From assembly GCA_018675395.1 (NCBI GenBank), contig JABGYE010000265.1, positions 1 through 17,142 of the forward strand: a stretch of DNA of 17,142 bases, in the 5' to 3' direction. Shown here in pieces: positions 8,553 through 15,827 of the stretch. Numbering within the stretch: the first letter of the stretch is position 1; the number at the start of each line of letters is the position of its first letter. Below the pieces are notes generated by a model. That model did no database searches. It had not been told where the DNA came from and saw only the letters and a program-made list of their open reading frames with translations. The translations under genes and the position numbers were made by a program. The stretch comes from EC70 sp018675395. Its GTDB lineage: Bacteria > Verrucomicrobiota > Verrucomicrobiia > Verrucomicrobiales > DEV007.

Positions 8553-8567
8553 GGAAATTAGATTTCC
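8553..8567 (-). promoter_or_regulatory. Second short hairpin between MoxR and DUF58 genes
   Basis: GGAAAT (8553-8558) and ATTTCC (8562-8567) form a perfect 6-bp inverted repeat around a 3-base loop. It sits in the middle of the 59-bp gap, 16 bp upstream (in transcript sense) of the hairpin over the DUF58 start. It has no T-run and so is not a standard terminator. It could affect RNA stability or ribosome access. Confidence 0.35.
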
Positions 8568-8586
8568 AATAGTTTATGGTCAGCAG

Positions 8587-9585
8587 TTAATGTTGTGGTA
8601 TTGCTTCGATGATCTTGGCAGTGATTGCATCAGAATCTAGCCCTTCGCTCTGGGCAGCAAAGTTTGGAATCAGGCGGTGTCTGAAAATGGGGGGAGCGAC
8701 AGCAGCGACGTTACTGCAACCGACATGGTTTTGTCCGTTAAGTAATGCATGGGCCTTAGCCGCAAGTATGAGAGAGAGGCCTGCTCGGGGACCCGCGCCC
8801 CAACCAAGCCACTTTTCACAAAATTCCAAAGCATCATCGCTCCCTGGCCGGGTGACTCGTACGAGTTTTTCAGCGTAGCGCATGACGTGCTCAGACACTG
8901 GTACTGAGCGGATCGCGCTTTGTATTTCTAGAATGTCTTCACCTGTAAGAGCTGGTTCGGGGCTCGTTACCGTAGATCCGGTGTAGGTCTGCATGATTTC
9001 AAATTCTTCTTCCTCGTTTGGGTATTCGACTTTGATCATGAACATGAAGCGGTCCAGTTGCGCTTCTGGGAGGGGGTAAGTTCCTTCTTGTTCGATTGGG
9101 TTTTGAGTTGCGAGGACAAAGAAGGGGTCAGGCAAAGAGTGATCTTCTCCACCTATAGAAACTTTCCGCTCCTGCATGGATTCTAGCATTGCGGCTTGGG
9201 TCTTTGGAGGAGTCCGGTTAATTTCGTCTGCGAGTATGATGTTAGAGAAAATTGGGCCTTGTAAAAATTTAAACTGTCTCTCATTAGTGCTGGGGTCAGA
9301 GTAAATTACCTCTGTTCCAGTAATGTCCGAGGGCATTAGGTCCGGAGTGAATTGGATTCGCTTATATTCTAAATCGAGTGACTCAGCTAAGCTAGAGATG
9401 AGAAGAGTCTTAGCTAATCCAGGAACACCAACGAGTAATGCGTGGTTCCTTGTGAAGATTGCTATGAGGACCTGTTCGATGACATCGTCTTGTCCGATAA
9501 TTACTTTTTTGAGTTCGCTTTTAACGCGTTCGGCTGAGCTTTGTATTTTTTCGACTATGGAGTTGTCGACAGATTCGGTAGACAT
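8587..9585 (-). CDS. MoxR-family AAA+ ATPase
   Basis: The 332-residue ATPase has all catalytic elements. Numbered from the chosen ATG, these are Walker A GVPGLAKT (53-60), Walker B ILADEINR (117-124), sensor 1 ATQNP (159-163), an arginine-finger region LPEAQLDRFMF (172-182) and sensor 2 GAGPRAGLSL (264-273). This matches the roughly 320-350 residue MoxR family, whose members act as chaperone-like ATPases that mature or remodel protein complexes with VWA-domain partners. I place the start at ATG 9585, about 28 residues before VIIGQDD. An in-frame TTG at 9648 would add 21 poorly conserved residues and lies inside a perfect inverted repeat, so it is less likely. The gene opens the second run of the minus strand, 189 bp after the sulfatase, and DUF58 follows after 59 bp. 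No Shine-Dalgarno is evident. Confidence 0.93.
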   Translation of the reverse strand: MSTESVDNSIVEKIQSSAERVKSELKKVIIGQDDVIEQVLIAIFTRNHALLVGVPGLAKTLLISSLAESLDLEYKRIQFTPDLMPSDITGTEVIYSDPSTNERQFKFLQGPIFSNIILADEINRTPPKTQAAMLESMQERKVSIGGEDHSLPDPFFVLATQNPIEQEGTYPLPEAQLDRFMFMIKVEYPNEEEEFEIMQTYTGSTVTSPEPALTGEDILEIQSAIRSVPVSEHVMRYAEKLVRVTRPGSDDALEFCEKWLGWGAGPRAGLSLILAAKAHALLNGQNHVGCSNVAAVAPPIFRHRLIPNFAAQSEGLDSDAITAKIIEAIPQH

Positions 9586-9774
9586 ATGTTTAATGAGGGA
9601 CGTTAAATACTTTGTTGGAATTTCTGATTCTTGATATTGTGATATCAAGACAGGGTGATTAGAGCAAGTTCATTCGCAGTTAAATACTACAAATTATGAT
9701 GAATTCTCATATTCAGAATTGATTCGAACAGAGGAAATTTACTCAAACGTTAGATTGGAGCCTCCGAGCTAATG
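9586..9774 (-). promoter_or_regulatory. Leader and probable promoter region of the MoxR gene cluster
   Basis: This 189-bp gap between the sulfatase stop and the MoxR ATG is the largest non-coding stretch. It contains the perfect inverted repeat at 9629-9650 and two exact copies of GTTAAATAC (plus strand, 9602-9610 and 9679-9687) on either side of it. A TTGATA inside the inverted repeat resembles a -35 box, but the matching -10 is weak. I see no convincing rho-independent terminator after the sulfatase, so read-through into the MoxR cluster is possible. Confidence 0.4.
9629..9650. promoter_or_regulatory. Perfect 9-bp inverted repeat upstream of MoxR (operator candidate)
   Basis: TCTTGATAT (9629-9637) and ATATCAAGA (9642-9650) are exact reverse complements around a 4-base spacer. 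The site starts 44 bp upstream of the chosen MoxR ATG. It has the size and symmetry of a binding site for a dimeric helix-turn-helix regulator, and overlaps a TTGATA that could serve as a -35 box. In RNA it could instead form a 5' leader hairpin. The regulator is not in this window. Confidence 0.5.
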
Positions 9775-11286
9775 TTAGGCCTTTTTATTGCGCCTTTTTT
9801 TTCGTTTATTTTTGCGCCTGAGGTCAGATTCGGTTTGCACAGTCTTGATATAAGATTCCATTTTTTCTGGATCGTTGCGCCCTGCGAAGGCGGTAAGGGC
9901 ATGATCGTTTGTGGTTTTCATCCAATCATGAAGCCTTTGTCTTAAATCTTTGATTGTTTTTTGGTGCTCCTTGGATTTAGCGAGGTTATGTAGACAGTCA
10001 GGATCATTGTTTATGTCATAAAGTTCTTCAACTGTTCGGTAGCGCATGACATCGACTCTTTTTCTTATAGTTTCATTTTCTGAAGCGAGTTCCAACATTC
10101 TTTTCCATGTTGCGGTTCCGTTCGTTGCGGTCGCCATTGCTCTTTTGCCATTGGACCAAGGGTTAAACAAGTAAAGGTATTGCGGTGTTTGGACGCCTCT
10201 CATTGGATTTCGAATCCCTCCAGAGTTCTCGTTGTATTCCTTAAAGATTACGGAACTTACTGGTGGATTTAGAGATCCTTTAATTATGGGTAAGAATGAG
10301 CGGCCTTGAATGCCTCGGAGTCCCAAATTTCCTGTTCCTTCTGGATCTTTGATTTCTGCAATGCGTAAGAAAGTCGGTAACAAATCGACAGCTGATACCA
10401 TGTAAAAATCGTTTATGGAACCTGGTTTAGTGACGCTCGGCCAACTCACAATGAGAGGGGTATTGGTACTGTGATGATAGAGCTGAGTTTTTGCAAAGGG
10501 CAAAGGCATGCCATGGTCAGAGAGAAAAAAAACGACGGTTGAATTAAGAAGACCTGACTCTTCGAGAGCTTTCATGATTGCGCCTACGCAGTCATCGGCT
10601 CTTCGAACCGAAGAGTAATAGAGAGCCAATTCTTTTCTTATTATGGGGTCATCGTGTAAGAAACCTGGGACTGATACATCCTCGGCCTTGTAAATTTTGG
10701 ACGTTGGGTGAGAATCTCCCGGTTTCCAAAAAGGTTTATGGGGATCTGAAATATTAACGTTGATGAAGAAGGGTTTTTTGGCCGCTTTGGCAGTATTAAT
10801 TCCTCTCTTTGTGGAATCATAATATGAAGTGGCATCCTTCATGTGCGCCTTCTTACCATCTTCTAATATGGTAAGATCTTCATCCCAATCGTATGGTTGA
10901 TAGGGAGTGGAATGATTCACTTTTCCTCGGATAGCGGTATAATAACCGCCACTTTTCATAAGATCACATGCTACAGGGTATTTAATATTCTTTACTTGAT
11001 AAAAACCCTCAACTCTACTGTTGTGAGGATACCGGCCAGTGAGCATAACATTTCTTGACGGATAACAATTTCCGACTTGGACGTGAGCCTTTTTGAAACG
11101 CAATCCTTGAGAGGCTAATTTGTCAATGTTCGGAGTAATATCTTTAATGAGGCATCCAAATGAACTGACCGAGTCGCAGCTCATATCATCGACTGTTATC
11201 AGTAATATATTGGGCTTTGAGTTGTCCTGAGCCAGGCATGAACCTAGGCACACAATTAATAGAATCAGGGCCAGCTTCATTTTCAT
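9775..11286 (-). CDS. Exported arylsulfatase-type sulfatase (family S1)
   Basis: The 503-residue protein has a signal peptide (MKMK, hydrophobic core 5-16, then SCLAQ), cut either after A19 or as a lipoprotein at C17. The alkaline-phosphatase-superfamily sulfatase fold is clear. Metal-binding D33-D34 lies in ITVDDMS, the formylglycine signature is C74-Y-P-S-R with T83-G84, K122 and H125 are in GKVNHS, H183 is in DPHKPF, and D257-H258 in LSDHGM is followed by K266. ELYDINNDPD (421-430) is the usual C-terminal sulfatase motif. Cys74 must be converted to formylglycine by a maturase not encoded here. The substrate is unknown; sulfated polysaccharides or glycosaminoglycan-like glycans are typical. 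The last 14 residues (490-503) are nearly all Arg, Lys and Asn, an unusual basic tail. The gene starts 16 bp after the LTD/CotH gene, so the two are probably cotranscribed. Confidence 0.93.
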   Translation of the reverse strand: MKMKLALILLIVCLGSCLAQDNSKPNILLITVDDMSCDSVSSFGCLIKDITPNIDKLASQGLRFKKAHVQVGNCYPSRNVMLTGRYPHNSRVEGFYQVKNIKYPVACDLMKSGGYYTAIRGKVNHSTPYQPYDWDEDLTILEDGKKAHMKDATSYYDSTKRGINTAKAAKKPFFINVNISDPHKPFWKPGDSHPTSKIYKAEDVSVPGFLHDDPIIRKELALYYSSVRRADDCVGAIMKALEESGLLNSTVVFFLSDHGMPLPFAKTQLYHHSTNTPLIVSWPSVTKPGSINDFYMVSAVDLLPTFLRIAEIKDPEGTGNLGLRGIQGRSFLPIIKGSLNPPVSSVIFKEYNENSGGIRNPMRGVQTPQYLYLFNPWSNGKRAMATATNGTATWKRMLELASENETIRKRVDVMRYRTVEELYDINNDPDCLHNLAKSKEHQKTIKDLRQRLHDWMKTTNDHALTAFAGRNDPEKMESYIKTVQTESDLRRKNKRKKRRNKKA

Positions 11287-11302
11287 GGATTAACTGTATT
11301 TT

Positions 11303-14300
11303 TTATCTGGTTACTTTTAATCTGAAATGCCTAGACAGCTCGTTACCGATGTCGGGAAGTAATGTGAGAGTCACTGTGGACGAGTTCTCATTATCTTTTG
11401 ATTCTTCAATTTTGAGATCTCCTAGTTCACTAATGTTTTTCCATTCCTTGAGATCAATGCTGGTTTCTATATGGAAGTTCAGATTCTCATCTGAGATGTT
11501 TTTCTTGTAACTGAAAACTATATTTTCTGAGTTAAGAGAAACAGAAAAGATGGAACTTTGAGTGTTAAATTCATTTTCACTCGTCCCTACCGCATGTTCT
11601 AGAAAGGCAGTCATTCCATCCGCGTCCTTATCTGCATCAGGATTTCCTGTAAATCCATTGTCCGTTGAGTTTGGAGAAGGTTCAATGGCGACCCAGTTAT
11701 TTGGGTCGTCTGGATCAGGAAGAGATCCAGGATCGATTAGGCCCAAGGCCTTCCCGTCACCGTCAGCGGTTTCTGGCCATGGACTCTTGTCATTATATTT
11801 AAACTCACTAATGCTGCCATTTTCGCGGTCCTCTAGTTTTATAGTTTCGCCTCCATTACTCAGAGCAGTTCCTTCCTCGAAGGTTCCTGCTATAGGTAAT
11901 CCAGTGCCAAAAGACTCTTCGAATGCGCTCGTGTCGCGTATAATTAATGCACGTTCTCCTGGCCCTAGGGATTTAATGGATCCGTTACTGAAATTAAAAG
12001 ATATGCCACTAGTGAAATGGATGCCAGTCAGATCCAATGATTGGTCGGCACTCACGTTCATAACCTCAATAAATTCCGACAGCCCATTTCCTTCGGGATG
12101 ATAATGTAATTTAGTTATAACGAGTTGTAGCTGGGCCTGGCTAGGGGATCCTTCATAAGAGATTGAATTGTTTGATAGGCCATTATGATCCAATAGGTCT
12201 AATGTTTCTCCCCGATTAGAGAGGTGTCCTTTGTAATTACCGATAACAAAGTGTCCTTCTCCTCCATGAGGAATTTCTGTGCGGGCGCGGAATTTATTTC
12301 TGTCAGGGCTCACATAAATGGTCCCATTTGAAGGGATTACTGTTCCGGGAGGAATGTTGAATTCTATGGCTCCTTTGAGGCTCCAATCTGAGATATCTAC
12401 AGCAATATCATTTGGATTGTTAAGCTCAATGAACTCCTCGTCCTGGTCATGAGATTCAGGGTTGAATTCGATGGTGCCAAAATCGATCCTAGGCTCGTTG
12501 CTGCCATTGGAATTGGGTACCCCTGCATACAATTCAGGTACAATAAGAAAATCGCTACTGCTAACGGACCCATTCATTCCATGTATTGCAAGTACGTTGG
12601 ATCCGTCACTTAATTGATCTATATGATTACTGATATCATAGACTTCAAATTCATTTACATCAGCTTCGCCTGAGCTGGTCGTTGCGGTAGAGTTCCAGGA
12701 AGGATTTGGAGGGGCGTTCTTCTCTGCGACTTTTTTCCCATTAATGTAAGCGATGAACCCGTCGTCATGTTTGATTAGTAGTTCTAGTTTTTTGTAATTG
12801 CTCGAATTTTTTATGTTGAATGGAATTCTCACGTATGCCGTTGCATTGATTCTGCGCATAATTTCCTTGGTGTCGGTACCAATGAGAGGCTTGTATTTTG
12901 GGCTACTATCAAATCCGACTCCTGTCGTTCCTGAGATCCAAGAAGAGTCATCAAATTCTTTTGCTAGCCAGTTCGAACCTTCTGATCCATCAATGGGAAT
13001 TTTTGTTTTAGATTCTGCCCCTGTAATTATTAGAGGTGTAGAATCATAGGACAATTGTCCGGACTGGGGTCCTGGGAGTCTAGCAGAAGCACCGTAGATA
13101 TAGTTTCTTCTTCCTGTTAAATATTCAGTCTTCCACCGGGCAATTCCTTCTGACATATCTTCTACGTCGCGATTATTAGACGTGTAAGGCACTGCACTTC
13201 CTCTGCTTTGGACCCATGAGCCCCATTTAACGAAATCTAATCTCGCATCCGAAGGTGTGATGTCTGGTGGGTCTATTAATGCAGATTGTTCATCGAGTCG
13301 GCGCTCATAATATCTCTGATCATAAGGTGTGTCGGGAGAGCTTAAGAACTTGTCACTTAAGGTTCTGATCCTTCGCATGAGCATTTGACTGACTTCTGGT
13401 CTGGACCACATCTTTTGTACCAAGCTCACTGAAGTGCCGACTCTTATTACGTCAGTGCTGAAGAGCTTGTTATCAAAATATGTGTCAGTCCCGTTCCATT
13501 TTCTACCTTGCGAAAGGTCAAGGTCCCATGGTAATAACGCCCATTCGTCACTCTTTCCAGTGTCGCGGTAAATGTACCAATTTTTTCGATGCATATCGGT
13601 GTTTCTTATTACGCAGTTGGCCGCGGCCATATTGACACACATTGGGAGATTGACGTTATCGTAGATGAAGTCCCATTGTTCTTGCGTGTTACCTGAATTG
13701 ATTCCTCTGATAAAGTCAGTGAGATCCTGATTCTTTTCTTCTTTCCTGTTTTTTTTCTCGACTCCACTATTTCCATTGTCTCCGGAAGACAGTGTGTTGC
13801 TGTAAACTTTGTAAAGTGCCCCGTTAGGATTTAGTCCTGCTCTTTCCAAGTAAATGTTATCAGCGTCTTCTACAAAATCAGCCGTACTAAAGAAATCACC
13901 GTTCTGTTGGACGCGGACCGTGAAAGCAAAGTGAGCATGGACGCCTGACTCGCGCATAATTTCCCATGCAAGCACATGTCTGACTTTAGATTTGTCTGCC
14001 CAGTTAGTTAGAAGATCAATATCCTTCACCCTTTTCTCATCGGGGTGCCACTTGAAGCGTTGTGTTTTATTGAAGTCAAGGTTGTAGCTTTTCTTGATGA
14101 ACCCTCCAGTCGATTGTCCGTGCGGAGAGAAGAGAATATTGTCATAAAGTTCTCCCAAATAGAAAATAGATCCTCTAGTTCCACTAGTTGAACCGGCAGA
14201 GTTCGGATTTTTAATGAAAGTTTGAACTACGTTCAGTTTTGATTCTACGGAAGGGTTGAGGGATACGGTTCCCACGTACTTGTGAGAATCTTTACTGGAA

Positions 14301-15670
14301 GGGAATTGAGGTTCTGAACTTTCGAGTCCGAGTTCGTCAATGGCTTCGAACCGCCACCTAATCATTTCCCCATCATCAAAAGATGAACCTGGGATCGGGG
14401 CTTGATAATTTCCTGATCCAATAGGGTTTTCAGTCATTTCTACTGACTTTTCTTCATCAAACATTACCCGGTAAAACAACTTAACTTTTGAAATGGCAGA
14501 ATTGGCTTCTGATAGAGATGCTTCAATTACAAGGTCATTTCCTGAAGTGGGCCGTTCTGGTTTTTTGGTGTAGTTAGAAAAGATTGGCCCAGAAGCTGTC
14601 CCGTCAGAATTTACCTTACCTGGTGTAGGATTAGAGAAATAACCTTCGTACAGTTCTCCTACTTTACTCATTCCGGCGATCAATTCTATCCGGACTAAAA
14701 AGTCAGATCCTCCAGTCGAACTATTCATTCCTTGAACGGCTAATAGGTTCTGACCTTCATTTAAAAGGTTCACGTAATCGGAAAGATCATGCTCCGATGG
14801 GTCATTTAAAATAGCAGAGTCCGGGCGTCCAGATTTTGAGGACTTGGAATCCCACTTAGTGGGGGAAAGAGAATTGTAAGAAGCGATTTGAGTGCCATTA
14901 AGATAGGCAACGTACCCATCATCGACCTGAGTATTTAATTTTAATGTTTGTAATGTGCGTCCAGTTGAATCGAAATTAAAGGAGTAACGGAAGAACCCTG
15001 ATGCGTTCTTGCTTCGCATTTCCTCTCGAAGGTCTGTTGTGACGAGACTTTTTAGAGTTCCGTTAGCGCTTTCCCATCCCAGTCCTCCTGGCCCGGAATT
15101 CCAAGAAGCTTCATTCGATGGAGAGTTTAGGCCGTTCCAGTTTTCTGGTAATTCTCCTTCGGATTTCGGGATGAAATATTTTGCAATTGAATTGGTTGAG
15201 ATTAATGGCTCTGGAACAATATTCCCAAAGCTACTGATGCCGTAAGATTGGTCTTCGTTCTGGGCAGGGAAAGTAGGTGAAAATTCTGTGACTTTTGTGG
15301 TTCCGTCGGGTGAAATTAATGCTAGGTATTCTCCCTTCGCATTCAATTCGAAATCAGTGTGGAGTGGAGACTCAGGATCGATTCGATCCTTTCCAGAAGC
15401 GAAGACAATGATCCTTGAGTTTGGCGCTATGGTGATTCTTGGGAATGTCCATTGAGTGAGATCACCTTCATTGTCTGTTAAATGGTAACCACCTAAGTCC
15501 GTTGGCTCAGTCCCTTCATTTATTATCTCAATCCAGTCTGAGAATTCACCGTCCTCGTCTGGGACCGTAGAGTCGTTAGATGCCATGAACTCGGAGATTG
15601 CTAGCTCTGCATTGAGTTGAATCGTTGAAAATATTAGAATAATTGAGAGTGGGGTGATGAGGCGGAGCAT
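11303..15670 (-). CDS. Giant secreted LTD / CotH-kinase multidomain protein
   Basis: The 1455-residue protein has a signal peptide (1-21, cut at QLNA/E). In order the domains are: a lamin-tail domain (22-150, with SDWIEIINEGTEPTDLGGYHLTD); a beta-sandwich with QVDDGYVAYLNG (about 180-335); an Ig-like linker (360-470); a CotH-type kinase domain (about 480-780) with GGFIKKSYNL (522-531), NTDMHRKNWYIYRD (690-703) and PWDLDLSQG (714-722); a second copy of the beta-sandwich (895-1052, KHDDGFIAYING); two more LTD regions (1060-1165 and 1180-1335); a calcium-type hinge NPDADKDADGM (1343-1353); and a C-terminal beta domain with IETSIDLKEW (1401-1410). CotH proteins are atypical secreted protein kinases, so this may phosphorylate extracellular or surface proteins. 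LTDs are presumed binding modules. It is cotranscribed with the sulfatase and divergent from another LTD gene. The start ATG gives a complete signal peptide. The substrate is unknown. Confidence 0.9.
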   Translation of the reverse strand: MLRLITPLSIILIFSTIQLNAELAISEFMASNDSTVPDEDGEFSDWIEIINEGTEPTDLGGYHLTDNEGDLTQWTFPRITIAPNSRIIVFASGKDRIDPESPLHTDFELNAKGEYLALISPDGTTKVTEFSPTFPAQNEDQSYGISSFGNIVPEPLISTNSIAKYFIPKSEGELPENWNGLNSPSNEASWNSGPGGLGWESANGTLKSLVTTDLREEMRSKNASGFFRYSFNFDSTGRTLQTLKLNTQVDDGYVAYLNGTQIASYNSLSPTKWDSKSSKSGRPDSAILNDPSEHDLSDYVNLLNEGQNLLAVQGMNSSTGGSDFLVRIELIAGMSKVGELYEGYFSNPTPGKVNSDGTASGPIFSNYTKKPERPTSGNDLVIEASLSEANSAISKVKLFYRVMFDEEKSVEMTENPIGSGNYQAPIPGSSFDDGEMIRWRFEAIDELGLESSEPQFPSSKDSHKYVGTVSLNPSVESKLNVVQTFIKNPNSAGSTSGTRGSIFYLGELYDNILFSPHGQSTGGFIKKSYNLDFNKTQRFKWHPDEKRVKDIDLLTNWADKSKVRHVLAWEIMRESGVHAHFAFTVRVQQNGDFFSTADFVEDADNIYLERAGLNPNGALYKVYSNTLSSGDNGNSGVEKKNRKEEKNQDLTDFIRGINSGNTQEQWDFIYDNVNLPMCVNMAAANCVIRNTDMHRKNWYIYRDTGKSDEWALLPWDLDLSQGRKWNGTDTYFDNKLFSTDVIRVGTSVSLVQKMWSRPEVSQMLMRRIRTLSDKFLSSPDTPYDQRYYERRLDEQSALIDPPDITPSDARLDFVKWGSWVQSRGSAVPYTSNNRDVEDMSEGIARWKTEYLTGRRNYIYGASARLPGPQSGQLSYDSTPLIITGAESKTKIPIDGSEGSNWLAKEFDDSSWISGTTGVGFDSSPKYKPLIGTDTKEIMRRINATAYVRIPFNIKNSSNYKKLELLIKHDDGFIAYINGKKVAEKNAPPNPSWNSTATTSSGEADVNEFEVYDISNHIDQLSDGSNVLAIHGMNGSVSSSDFLIVPELYAGVPNSNGSNEPRIDFGTIEFNPESHDQDEEFIELNNPNDIAVDISDWSLKGAIEFNIPPGTVIPSNGTIYVSPDRNKFRARTEIPHGGEGHFVIGNYKGHLSNRGETLDLLDHNGLSNNSISYEGSPSQAQLQLVITKLHYHPEGNGLSEFIEVMNVSADQSLDLTGIHFTSGISFNFSNGSIKSLGPGERALIIRDTSAFEESFGTGLPIAGTFEEGTALSNGGETIKLEDRENGSISEFKYNDKSPWPETADGDGKALGLIDPGSLPDPDDPNNWVAIEPSPNSTDNGFTGNPDADKDADGMTAFLEHAVGTSENEFNTQSSIFSVSLNSENIVFSYKKNISDENLNFHIETSIDLKEWKNISELGDLKIEESKDNENSSTVTLTLLPDIGNELSRHFRLKVTR

Positions 15671-15827
15671 GGAAATTAAATTAATTCTACTATAGTAACT
15701 TTAACACGAGCTTAATCCGATTGAAATCATATAGTCGATCGGTTGTGGGGTTGAAATGTATCTCTTTTGCATTCATTTTAAGCCATACAGGATACTTAAT
15801 ATTATGTATTAAACCCTTCTATTTTAT
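15671..15827. promoter_or_regulatory. Divergent promoter region between two LTD protein genes
   Basis: This 157-bp AT-rich gap lies between two start codons pointing outward, so it must hold promoters for both. On the plus strand, TATTAT at 15800-15805 is a reasonable -10 box 22 bp before the ATG, with a poor -35 (TTTAAG, 15777-15782) at 17-bp spacing. On the minus strand, the perfect palindrome TACTATAGTA (15688-15697) includes TATAGT, a possible -10 box 18 bp before the other ATG. Both promoter calls are tentative. Confidence 0.4.

Noticed and set aside
9583..9648. TTG start at 9648 for the MoxR gene
   Set aside because: It would add 21 residues not expected in MoxR proteins, and the TTG falls inside the perfect inverted repeat. 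The ATG at 9585 gives the normal distance to the VIIGQ motif.
9745..9777. Possible rho-independent terminator after the sulfatase
   Set aside because: Only a GGAG-G-CTCC element with an impossibly small loop is present, with no T-run after it.
10641..10835. 64-residue minus-strand frame inside the sulfatase
   Set aside because: It is out of frame with a catalytically complete sulfatase and has no recognisable sequence.
11227..11286. Lipoprotein signal (LGSC) on the sulfatase
   Set aside because: Gly at the -2 position of the lipobox is uncommon and an SPase I site (CLA/Q) follows directly. It is kept only as an alternative in the gene entry.
11562..12101. 179-residue plus-strand open frame opposite the LTD/CotH gene
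   Set aside because: It has no recognisable domain and lies wholly inside a 4.4-kb coding frame with clear LTD motifs on the other strand.
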